Source of the DNA: a bacterium UBP17_UBA6191 | GTDB lineage: Bacteria; Muiribacteriota; UBA6191 | Assembly (NCBI GenBank): GCA_002422125.1 | Contig: DITF01000092.1 | Coordinates: 1-6,199, forward strand | Length of the DNA stretch: 6,199 nucleotides | Direction of reading: 5' to 3' | Shown here: positions 1-6,020 of the stretch, one piece after another | Layout: the number at the start of each line of letters is the position of its first letter | Position numbering within the stretch: the first letter of the stretch is position 1 | Made by a program: the position numbers and the translations under genes | Notes under the pieces: model-generated | The model's input: only the letters and a program-made list of their open reading frames with translations | The model's database searches: none | Told to the model about the DNA's origin: nothing

Positions 1-1
1 A

Positions 2-139
2 GGTAAGCCAAAAACCACGACTTGCTCAAATCCATCACTGTGCCTTGAAAATGGACTATTTGTTTTGAGTCCTCAGGAATTGGACTTTTTATCGCAGTGG
101 GAGTCTGAAAAGTATCGTAGAAGCCTTGGGGAGGGCTGA
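2..139 (+). CDS. C-terminal fragment of an unrecognised protein (gene runs off the 5' edge)
   Basis: The frame is open from the first bases of the window to a TGA at 137-139 and gives 45 C-terminal residues, including LCLENGLFVLSPQELDFL and ending YRRSLGEG. The fragment has no recognisable motif, membrane segment or repeat, so no function is proposed. The reasons to believe it is a gene are the uninterrupted frame and the junction: its stop shares one base with the ATG of the next gene (TGATG). The ribosome-binding site of that next gene lies inside its last codons. This is the usual layout of co-transcribed, coupled genes, so the fragment probably belongs to the same glycan operon. The rest of the protein is outside the window. 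Confidence 0.6.
   Translation, partial: GKPKTTTCSNPSLCLENGLFVLSPQELDFLSQWESEKYRRSLGEG
128..135 (+). promoter_or_regulatory. Ribosome-binding site of the nucleotidyltransferase gene
   Basis: GGGGAGGG contains a full GGAGG core (130-134) four bases before the ATG at 139. It lies inside the last codons of the preceding gene. It is the only strong Shine-Dalgarno sequence in the operon and fixes the start at 139. Confidence 0.7.
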
Positions 140-1728
140 TGCAAATAATTATCCCTATGTCTGGAGTCGGCCAGAGGTTTTTGGATGCTGGTTATAATGT
201 CCCCAAGCCCATAATTTCTATAGATGGCCGGGAAATGATTGCCTATGTTCTGGATTGTTTTCCCGGGGAGACCAATTTAGTTTTTATTTGCAATGAAGAG
301 CATTTGGCCAACACGGAAATGGGCAGTATTTTAAAAAAATTGGCTCCTGATGCCTTAATTGTTAGCATTCCCCCCCATAAACTTGGGCCAGTGTACGCCG
401 TATCTATGGCATTTGAGGCGATCTCAGATACTGAAGAGGTCATCGTAAACTATTGCGACTTTGGAAAACTTTGGGACTATCAGAAATTTTTGCATGAGGC
501 CAGATCAAAAAACAGTGATGGTGCTATCTCTGGATACAAGGGGTTTCACCCGCATATGCTGGGCACAACCAATTATGCTTTTTGTAGAGAAGCTAATGGG
601 GAACTGCTTGAAATTCGTGAAAAGCAACCCTTCACAAATAACCGCATGCAGGAGTTTGCCTCTGATGGCACCTACTACTTCAAAAGTGGAAAAATTTTGA
701 AGCAGTATTTTACTCAGTTGATTGAAGCAGGCATTCAAACTGGGGGAGAATATTATGTAAGCATGGTTTACAACCTGATGGTTGAGGATGGTTTAAAAGT
801 TTCACTGTTTGAGATTGAGCATATGCTTCAGTGGGGAACCCCCTCTGATCTTAGGGAGTATCTGCATTATTCAAGATTGTTTCAAAACCTGGCCCAGGCA
901 GATTTTTTGCAAACAGAACCATACTCAGCCACCTTGTTAATGCCAATGGCCGGGTTAGGCAGCAGGTTCAAAGATTCTTCGCATAAGTTACCCAAACCCC
1001 TGATTCCAATTAGTGAAAGACCGATGGTGGCTCAGGCTGTTCGCTCTTTACCTCGATGTGAGTCCAACCTGTTTTTGGTGCGGGAGGAGCTTTTGAATCA
1101 GCATTCACTAAAAGAAGGACTGGATACACTCTGGCCCGAAGCTAAAATCATTTCCCTGAGTGAGCAAACAGAGGGTCAGGCCAGTACCTGTGCCATAGGA
1201 GTGGCTCAGTGTGAGAGGGAAAAGCCGGTTTTAATTGGGGCCTGTGACACAGCCCTTTTATGGGATAAAGAAAAATTTAACCAATTAGTTGATAACCCAC
1301 AAACTGATTGTGTGGTTTTTAGCTTCAGAAATCATCCTTTGGCCAATAAAAATCCATCGGCCTATGGTTGGCTTGCGGTGGACTCTAACAATCGGGTCAA
1401 AAAGATTAGTGTCAAAAAACCTCTGCACCCAAACCCTGAGGATGATTTGTTAATCGTAGGCTCGTTTTGGTTTAAAAAACCGGAAGTGTTTCAGGCCGGA
1501 TATGAGTATCTCTTAAAGCATCAGATTCGCGTCAACAATGAATTCTATGTGGATAGTCTGGCTCAGGTTTTGCTAGAACTAGGGTATTGTGTTGTTTCTT
1601 TTGAGGTGTTGGAATATCTGTGTTTCGGAACCCCGGAAGAGCTGGACTCATTTTTGTATTGGCAGAAGTTTTTTAGCAAGGTTAAGTGGCATCCCTATGA
1701 AATGTTCAATCGTTGTCCCTTGTTATAA
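139..1728 (+). CDS. Tandem two-domain sugar-nucleotidyltransferase (BcbE-like family), 529 aa
   Basis: Two nucleotidyltransferase (GT-A-like NTP_transferase) domains are fused in one chain, at about residues 1-248 and 263-515. Each starts with the nucleotide-binding signature: G9-V-G11-Q-R13-F with K23-P24, and G272-L-G274-S-R276-F with K286-P287. Each has a central Cys-Asp in the expected metal-binding place (D107 in NYCDF, D370 in GACDT) and ends with an E-[YF]-Y-V block (E204, E468) and a [WF]-G-T-P block (232-235, 496-499). Family members transfer a nucleotide from NTP to a sugar phosphate or similar phosphate in the cytoplasm, making a donor for glycan synthesis. Family members are usually single domains of about 230-260 residues, so the fusion is unusual. 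The halves differ: domain 1 has REKQP near 160 where domain 2 has SVKKP near 424, and S208 sits where domain 2 has D472. They may therefore have different substrates, or one may be inactive. The start is the ATG overlapping the upstream stop; GGGGAGGG at 128-135 is a strong ribosome-binding site. Family assignment is confident, substrate unknown. Confidence 0.9.
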   Translation: MQIIIPMSGVGQRFLDAGYNVPKPIISIDGREMIAYVLDCFPGETNLVFICNEEHLANTEMGSILKKLAPDALIVSIPPHKLGPVYAVSMAFEAISDTEEVIVNYCDFGKLWDYQKFLHEARSKNSDGAISGYKGFHPHMLGTTNYAFCREANGELLEIREKQPFTNNRMQEFASDGTYYFKSGKILKQYFTQLIEAGIQTGGEYYVSMVYNLMVEDGLKVSLFEIEHMLQWGTPSDLREYLHYSRLFQNLAQADFLQTEPYSATLLMPMAGLGSRFKDSSHKLPKPLIPISERPMVAQAVRSLPRCESNLFLVREELLNQHSLKEGLDTLWPEAKIISLSEQTEGQASTCAIGVAQCEREKPVLIGACDTALLWDKEKFNQLVDNPQTDCVVFSFRNHPLANKNPSAYGWLAVDSNNRVKKISVKKPLHPNPEDDLLIVGSFWFKKPEVFQAGYEYLLKHQIRVNNEFYVDSLAQVLLELGYCVVSFEVLEYLCFGTPEELDSFLYWQKFFSKVKWHPYEMFNRCPLL

Positions 1729-2404
1729 TGAGGCAAAAAACCTGCCTCTGATTGTTTCACGATTTGCTGAGGTATTGACACGACCGGATGTAGAAATCAT
1801 TTTGGTGAACAATGGCTCAAACGACGATTCGGCTATGGTCATGGAATCGCTTAAAAGAGATAATACTTTCCTTAAAGTAGTTGAGGTTCCCAAAAATCTT
1901 GGTTATGGATTTGGTGTCCTATCTGGGCTAAGAGAATCAAAGGCCGAATTTCTGGGATGGACCCACGCCGATATGCAAACCGATCCTTTAGATTCATTAT
2001 TAGCTCTTGAACTTCTGGAACGGGATAAAAATCCTGATCAGACTATGGTTAAAGGTCTACGCCAAGGAAGAAATCTGTGGGACAATTTTTTCACCTTGGG
2101 TATGAGCATATTTGAAAGCTTGTATCTGGAAAAATTTCTTTGGGATATCAACGCCCAGCCTAATCTCTTCCCACGAAGTTTTTTTGATTCCTGGCTTAAC
2201 CCTCCCCATGATTTTTCGCTGGATTTATATGTTTTGTACCAGGCCAGAGTGATGGGACTCACCTTAAAACGATTACCGGTGAACTTTCCTCCCAGAATTC
2301 ACGGAAGCTCTTCCTGGAACACTGGTATTGTTTCCCGGTGGAAGTTTATCAAAAGAACAATTTTGTTTTCCCTGCATTTAAAAAGGGAGATATCTCGCCA
2401 TTGA
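1697..2404 (+). CDS. Family-2 glycosyltransferase, Dpm1-like, soluble, 235 aa
   Basis: This is a GT-A fold glycosyltransferase of the GT2 family, closest in layout to dolichyl/polyprenyl-phosphate sugar synthases. The N-terminus reads MKCSIVVPCYNEAKNLPL, followed by LVNNGSNDDS at 37-45 (canonical VDDGSxD) and a modified DxD region, H90-A-D92-M-Q94, where most relatives have DADxQ. A block around 150-164 (DINAQPNLFPRSFFD) replaces the usual D-x-Q-x-G-F-R-x-F motif. FSLDLYVLYQARVMG near 173-187 and a basic R200-x-HGSSSW segment follow as in the family. No hydrophobic C-terminal helices are present, so it probably works at the cytoplasmic face of the membrane. It should transfer a sugar from a nucleotide donor to a lipid phosphate or growing glycan; the actual sugar is unknown. 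I chose the ATG at 1697 because it places MKCSIVVP at the conserved beta strand. A GTG at 1589 would add 36 unconserved residues inside the upstream gene. It overlaps that gene by 32 nt and lacks a clear ribosome-binding site, suggesting coupled translation. Confidence 0.88.
   Translation: MKCSIVVPCYNEAKNLPLIVSRFAEVLTRPDVEIILVNNGSNDDSAMVMESLKRDNTFLKVVEVPKNLGYGFGVLSGLRESKAEFLGWTHADMQTDPLDSLLALELLERDKNPDQTMVKGLRQGRNLWDNFFTLGMSIFESLYLEKFLWDINAQPNLFPRSFFDSWLNPPHDFSLDLYVLYQARVMGLTLKRLPVNFPPRIHGSSSWNTGIVSRWKFIKRTILFSLHLKREISRH
2384..2389 (+). promoter_or_regulatory. Probable ribosome-binding site deciding the TTG start of the carA-like gene
   Basis: AGGGAG lies 11 bases before the TTG at 2401, inside the end of the glycosyltransferase gene. 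The spacing is a little long, but it supports the TTG over the GTG at 2338, which has no comparable site and would need a 67-nt overlap. Confidence 0.4.
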
Positions 2405-3252
2405 AAGAGAATTTTAGTGTTATAACAGTATCTTCCATGACGGGATTTGCCCAGATATTGACCGATCCCGCCTACTTGAATCAGATCGTGGTATTTACTC
2501 ATCCCCATGTTGGATTGTATGACTATCAAAGGGAATTATGGCAGTCAGATTTTATAACCGTAGCCGGAGTTGTGGCCAGGCACTTAAGCCCCCAATGGAA
2601 GTTGTGGCTTGAGGAACAAAATGTTCCTTATGCCACCAAACTACAAAATATAAAACCCGTGTCCAAGTTGCTGCCAGCCCGTCATACCAATATTCCGAAT
2701 ACACCTTATTTAGTTCTTTGGGACTTTGGCAATAAAAGGGGAATACAAAGGGCTTTGGAATTAATGGGAATGAATGTGCTCACTGTGGGCGAAGATCAGT
2801 GTCCTTTACAGTATTCAAACTGTTTGGGATATGTTCTATCCAGTGGTCCGGGGGATCCCAAAATGTACACAAAACATTTGCCCACAATTCAAAAGATTTT
2901 GGTTTCAAAACCAGTGTTGGCAATTTGTTTGGGACATCAGCTAATGGGCATGGCTCTTGGTTTAAAAGTTGAAAAAATGGCTTCTGGGCATCACGGCTCC
3001 CACTTTCCTTGTATGGACACCGTAAAGAATAAGGCCGTGATTACGGCACAGAATCATGGGTATGGGCTTGTGGAAGGGTTTTTGCCCAAGCCATGGGAAT
3101 TTAGATTCCGAAACATTTTGGATGGAAGCATTGAGGGCCTTTATGAACCTGATTGGGGTCACATCAGCACCCAATTTCATCCTGAAGGCGAACCCGGCCC
3201 GCAAGACTGTTTTTATCTTTTAGATGAATATGTAAAATTGGTGTCTTTGTGA
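2401..3252 (+). CDS. CPSase small-subunit-like (carA-like) class I glutamine amidotransferase, shortened, 283 aa
   Basis: This resembles the small subunit of glutamine-dependent carbamoyl-phosphate synthetase, which splits glutamine and passes ammonia to the large subunit. The N-terminal CarA domain is recognisable: SSMTGFAQILTDPAYLNQIV near 11-30, then THPHVGLYD. The class I amidotransferase domain runs from about 103 to the end. It includes WDFGNKRGI (107-115), SSGPGDP (147-153), AICLGHQ with nucleophile C176, GHHG, QNHGYG, and FHPEGEPGP with H260 and E262. The Cys-His-Glu triad is complete. E. coli CarA has about 382 residues. Here the first strands before the MTG motif are missing, and the linker between the domains is about 45 residues shorter. 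I prefer the TTG at 2401: it overlaps the previous stop by 4 nt (TTGA) and follows AGGGAG at 2384-2389. A GTG at 2338 would give 304 residues but a 67-nt overlap. The next gene is the matching large subunit. Family is certain; that it makes carbamoyl phosphate is inferred. Confidence 0.88.
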   Translation: MKENFSVITVSSMTGFAQILTDPAYLNQIVVFTHPHVGLYDYQRELWQSDFITVAGVVARHLSPQWKLWLEEQNVPYATKLQNIKPVSKLLPARHTNIPNTPYLVLWDFGNKRGIQRALELMGMNVLTVGEDQCPLQYSNCLGYVLSSGPGDPKMYTKHLPTIQKILVSKPVLAICLGHQLMGMALGLKVEKMASGHHGSHFPCMDTVKNKAVITAQNHGYGLVEGFLPKPWEFRFRNILDGSIEGLYEPDWGHISTQFHPEGEPGPQDCFYLLDEYVKLVSL

Positions 3253-5675
3253 GCTCTAAAACCTATCTGATTCTTGGTTCTGGGGCCATGCGCATTGGGC
3301 AGGGTGGAGAGTTTGATTATTCTGGTACAGCTTGTGTCAAATCGCTAAAATCCCTGGGTCACCGCAGCATAGTATTAAACCCTAATCCGGCTTCAATTCA
3401 GGGTTGGGATGCTGATGTGACCTATTATTTGCCCTTGGTGAAAGAATCGGTGGCAAAAATTTTACGGGAGCAAAAACCGGATGGGGTTTTTTTAGGATTT
3501 GGGGGGCAGACGGCCTTAAATTTGGGAATTGCCTGTGAATCCTTGTTTCTTAAACATGAAGTCTTGGTATGTGGAACTACCCTGGAATCTATTCTTAACA
3601 CAGAAGACAGAGAGAAATTTTCCCGTCGTTTAAAAGAGCATGGATTTCCTCAGCCGCCCTGGATTAAAACGGATCATGTATCTGAAGCTCTGGATTTTCT
3701 AGATAAGTATCAGCAGGTGATTTTGCGTAAGGATTATTCTTTGGGAGGGGATCAGGCTCAGATTATTCATAGTCCCAAGGACTTGGTCAAGGCGTTTCAT
3801 GGGACGGGCTCACTGTATTTAAGTGCTGTTCTCAATGGGTTTCTTGAGATTGAAACCGAGGTTTTAAGAGATAAAATGGGCACAAAAATTTTGGTGGCCT
3901 CGCTTGAGAATTTGGATCATTTAGGCATCCATACGGGAGACAGTGTTGTTGTATCACCCGTTCAGACCATCGGGGATTTTATCTGGCAGAAAATCCGCAG
4001 CATGGCCTTGGAGCTTGCTGAGATTTTTCAAATTGTGGGGGAATGTAATCTGCAATTTGCTCTTAATCCCAAGACGGATGAACTTTATGTGATAGAAATG
4101 AATGCTCGGTTGTCCCGTTCCTCGGCCCTTGCTTCCAAAGCTGTTTTTTATCCTATTGCTTCTATTGCTACCAGGTTATGTCTAGGTGAACTGTTGCATC
4201 AGATTCCCCATCCTTACCAGAGTTCTTTAAGCGCAACGTGGGAGCCAGCTATGAACTATGTAGCCGTTAAGATGCCACACTGGGATTGGGAAAAAATTGG
4301 TGGTGTTCCCTATGAGCGGGGGCCAGCCATGCGCTCCATCGGGGAGTCTTTGGCATTTGGTGAACATCTGGGCGAGGCTTTCCAAAAGATCGGTTTCACA
4401 GCCGACTCGCCTTTATTGACAAAGACTCTGTATCCTGAATTACTGCAAGAACTAATGGTTAAAAGTCCTGTGTCCAATTGGCATATAAAAAAAGTGAATT
4501 CCCTTTCCTCGCATGAAGAGTTTGGCAAGGCTCCATTTTATTGCAGTTCTGAGCCGGGGAAGCCGTTTTTTCCCTTATCAAGAGAAGTAGGCCAAAAAGT
4601 CATTTTAGTCTTAAGCCCTGGACCGTATAAAATAGGTTCCGGGATTGAGTTTGAATGGAATCTGGTCTGGAGCTTACGAACACTTAGAGAACTGGGATAT
4701 AAGGTTGTTTTGATCCAACCCAATCCGGCTACCGTTAGTTCTGATCCCGAGGAATCCGATCGTCTCTATGTTGAAGAATTAAGTTTGCCTAAAATTTTGC
4801 ATATAGCCCGTATGGAGAGAGTGGATGCGGTTTTGGTTTCAGCCGCAGCCCAGATTGGGGCACTTTTGGCTGAGGGTTTATTTCAGGCGGGATTGCCATT
4901 GTTTGGCAGTCCCATTGGGTCCATTTTAATGTGTGAAAATCGCGATCGCTTTTGTGAGTTTTTACAAAAACTTCAGTTGCCTCAGCCGGAGTTCAGACAT
5001 TGTGCTCGATGGCAGGACTGTCAGGATTTTGCCAATATGTTTGGCTATCCACTACTTTTAAGGCCGAGTTTTGTGCTGGGGGGAAGTGGCATGCGTATTG
5101 TATCTTCCGAATCTGAGATTTTAGAGGCCGAATTTCCTTGTTTAGCTACGAGATATTTGCAGGGTTTTATAGAATACGAGGTGGATTGTGTTTCCAATGG
5201 CTCCAATCTGCTTTTACATTGTATTCACGAGATTTATTCCCAGGATGGTGTTCATGGAGGCAGCTCACCTTCGATTTCTCCCCCAAAAAAACTGAGCCTT
5301 GGCCATCAGGAAACCATTCTTCATTGGGCCGAAATATTTATAAAAGAACTTGGGATTAGCGGAGGGTTTAATTTTCAAGTGCTTTGTCATAATAATCAAC
5401 TATATATCATCGAATTGAATTTACGGTTTTCGCGCACATTTGCCTGCTCCTCTCTGGTAAAATCCATCAATTTTGTAAAAGCTGCTATATTGGCAATATG
5501 CTCTCAGCCGTTTGAGCTTTTATTGCAGGAGTCAAAATGCCTGCACAGAACTCCGGTATTTTCCGAACATGCCATGCGCTTTTTTGGTCCTCGCCCCAAC
5601 ATCCAGATGCTGGCCACAGGGGAAGAGGTTTGTTTAGAGCCTGCACCTCTCAACCTTGAGGTATTTTTTGGGTAA
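3249..5675 (+). CDS. CPSase large-subunit-like (carB-like) double ATP-grasp protein without allosteric domain, 808 aa
   Basis: This is homologous to the large subunit of carbamoyl-phosphate synthetase, in which the N-half activates bicarbonate with ATP and the C-half phosphorylates carbamate. N-half (about 1-382): GSGAMRIGQGGEFDYSG, GGQTALN (85-91), LRKDYSLGG (R160), IHTGDS (H228), CNLQFALNP (Q269) and IEMNARLSRSSALASK (E283, N285, R287). C-half (about 448 to the end): SPGPYKIGSGIEFEW, RPSFVLGGSGM (R605), GVHGG (H669), FNFQ (Q710) and IELNLRFSRT (E722, N724, R726). The main catalytic acids are kept in both halves. It has 808 residues against about 1073 in E. coli. The segment between the halves is only about 65 residues where E. 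coli has a roughly 150-residue oligomerisation domain, and the MGS-like allosteric domain (E. coli about 936-1073) is absent. Some nucleotide loops differ: GGDQAQ for GGSGGG in the N-half, AAAQIG for GGQTPL in the C-half. The GTG start overlaps the carA-like stop by 4 nt (GTGA), so the two are surely co-translated. Homology is certain; the product is unproven. Confidence 0.9.
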   Translation: MSSKTYLILGSGAMRIGQGGEFDYSGTACVKSLKSLGHRSIVLNPNPASIQGWDADVTYYLPLVKESVAKILREQKPDGVFLGFGGQTALNLGIACESLFLKHEVLVCGTTLESILNTEDREKFSRRLKEHGFPQPPWIKTDHVSEALDFLDKYQQVILRKDYSLGGDQAQIIHSPKDLVKAFHGTGSLYLSAVLNGFLEIETEVLRDKMGTKILVASLENLDHLGIHTGDSVVVSPVQTIGDFIWQKIRSMALELAEIFQIVGECNLQFALNPKTDELYVIEMNARLSRSSALASKAVFYPIASIATRLCLGELLHQIPHPYQSSLSATWEPAMNYVAVKMPHWDWEKIGGVPYERGPAMRSIGESLAFGEHLGEAFQKIGFTADSPLLTKTLYPELLQELMVKSPVSNWHIKKVNSLSSHEEFGKAPFYCSSEPGKPFFPLSREVGQKVILVLSPGPYKIGSGIEFEWNLVWSLRTLRELGYKVVLIQPNPATVSSDPEESDRLYVEELSLPKILHIARMERVDAVLVSAAAQIGALLAEGLFQAGLPLFGSPIGSILMCENRDRFCEFLQKLQLPQPEFRHCARWQDCQDFANMFGYPLLLRPSFVLGGSGMRIVSSESEILEAEFPCLATRYLQGFIEYEVDCVSNGSNLLLHCIHEIYSQDGVHGGSSPSISPPKKLSLGHQETILHWAEIFIKELGISGGFNFQVLCHNNQLYIIELNLRFSRTFACSSLVKSINFVKAAILAICSQPFELLLQESKCLHRTPVFSEHAMRFFGPRPNIQMLATGEEVCLEPAPLNLEVFFG

Positions 5676-5687
5676 GGAACTTGAATT

Positions 5688-5777
5688 TTAAGTATCAAAT
5701 CGTCGAACTAGACAAGTTTTGCCAGTAGGTTGCCAGGCCTCCCCAGGTTCTTGAAGAGAATACGATTTGTGTATTAA
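5688..5777. repeat. Imperfect 16-bp inverted repeat pair flanked by TTAA
   Basis: The segment at 5688-5703 begins with TTAA and ends with CAAATCGT. Its inverted partner at 5762-5777 begins with ACGATTTG and ends with TTAA. Twelve of the 16 positions match, with the mismatches in one block of four. The pair encloses about 58 bases and its outer end covers the stop codon of the minus-strand remnant. It may mark a small inserted element or be chance. Confidence 0.25.
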
Positions 5778-5973
5778 TAACCCGGCTTGCGACAGGACCC
5801 ACAAATAAACAGACCCTCCGGATCGCGGTAGTGTTTCAGTAATTCCACAATATTGGCAACCCAGGTGTAAGGCGAGGTTTTGGCCACTTCGTCAGTTCAA
5901 TTTTTAGGTTTCGGTTCTCAGCGTTAATGACCGGACAGGTATGCCTTAGCTTACTTAATCTGTCACAAAAAAC
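5774..5973 (-). pseudogene. Frameshifted remnant of a small protein ending in a Cys-x2-Cys motif
   Basis: Read on the minus strand, the frame from 5896 down to the TAA at 5774-5776 encodes 40 residues that look truly coding, including WVANIVELLKHYRDPEG and a tail LFICGSCRKPGY. Just upstream this frame has a TGA (5897-5899). The neighbouring frame (5973 down to about 5890) is open and reads CDRLSKLRHTCPVINAENRN then LKIEL, a charged, possibly helical stretch. Joining the two near 5890-5898 by a one-base shift gives a continuous peptide of about 65 residues (…KIELTDEVAKTSPYTWVAN…). Further upstream there are in-frame TGA codons and no clear start. I infer a decayed gene or gene end. The C-x2-C at the C-terminus could be half of a zinc site. 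I do not recognise the family; a transposon-borne origin is possible but not shown. Confidence 0.3.
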
Positions 5974-5984
5974 TCATCTGTCAC
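5958..5984 (+). repeat. Direct repeat ATCTGTCAC, two copies
   Basis: ATCTGTCAC occurs at 5958-5966 and again at 5976-5984, starting 18 bases apart. An inverted, 8-of-9 copy (TTGACAGAT) is at 6008-6016. The 18-base period and the inverted third copy could be a protein-binding cluster. Alternatively, the first copy may simply be a second pairing partner for the hairpin's 3' arm. Confidence 0.5.
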
Positions 5985-6020
5985 GATCAGATTCTATAAG
6001 AAATCACTTGACAGATTTTT
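5976..6020 (+). terminator. Possible intrinsic terminator of the operon, weak
   Basis: ATCTGTCA at 5976-5983 pairs perfectly with TGACAGAT at 6009-6016, and a T run (6016-6020) follows. Inside, GATTCT (5990-5995) can pair with AGAAATC (5999-6005), with one bulged A and an ATA loop, giving a nested stem. The stem is AT-rich and lies 300 bases after the last gene, so it is only a candidate. No better terminator was found closer to 5675. Confidence 0.3.

Noticed and set aside
1589..1696. GTG at 1589 as the start of the glycosyltransferase
   Set aside because: The extra 36 residues are out-of-frame reading of the nucleotidyltransferase gene and precede a textbook GT2 N-terminus at 1697.
2338..2400. 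GTG at 2338 as the start of the carA-like gene (304 residues)
   Set aside because: It would overlap the glycosyltransferase gene by 67 nt, has no visible ribosome-binding site, and the added residues do not match the CarA N-terminus. The TTG at 2401 fits the 4-nt overlap pattern.
2962..3204. Minus-strand open frame of 80 codons inside the carA-like gene
   Set aside because: It lies opposite a strongly conserved coding frame and shows no motif; it is a shadow. The same applies to the other minus-strand and out-of-frame plus-strand stretches inside the genes.
2401..5675. Ordinary housekeeping carAB
   Set aside because: Both proteins are much shorter than the housekeeping forms, the allosteric domain is missing, several nucleotide-loop motifs differ, and the neighbours are glycan genes. 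It is not fully excluded without the rest of the genome.
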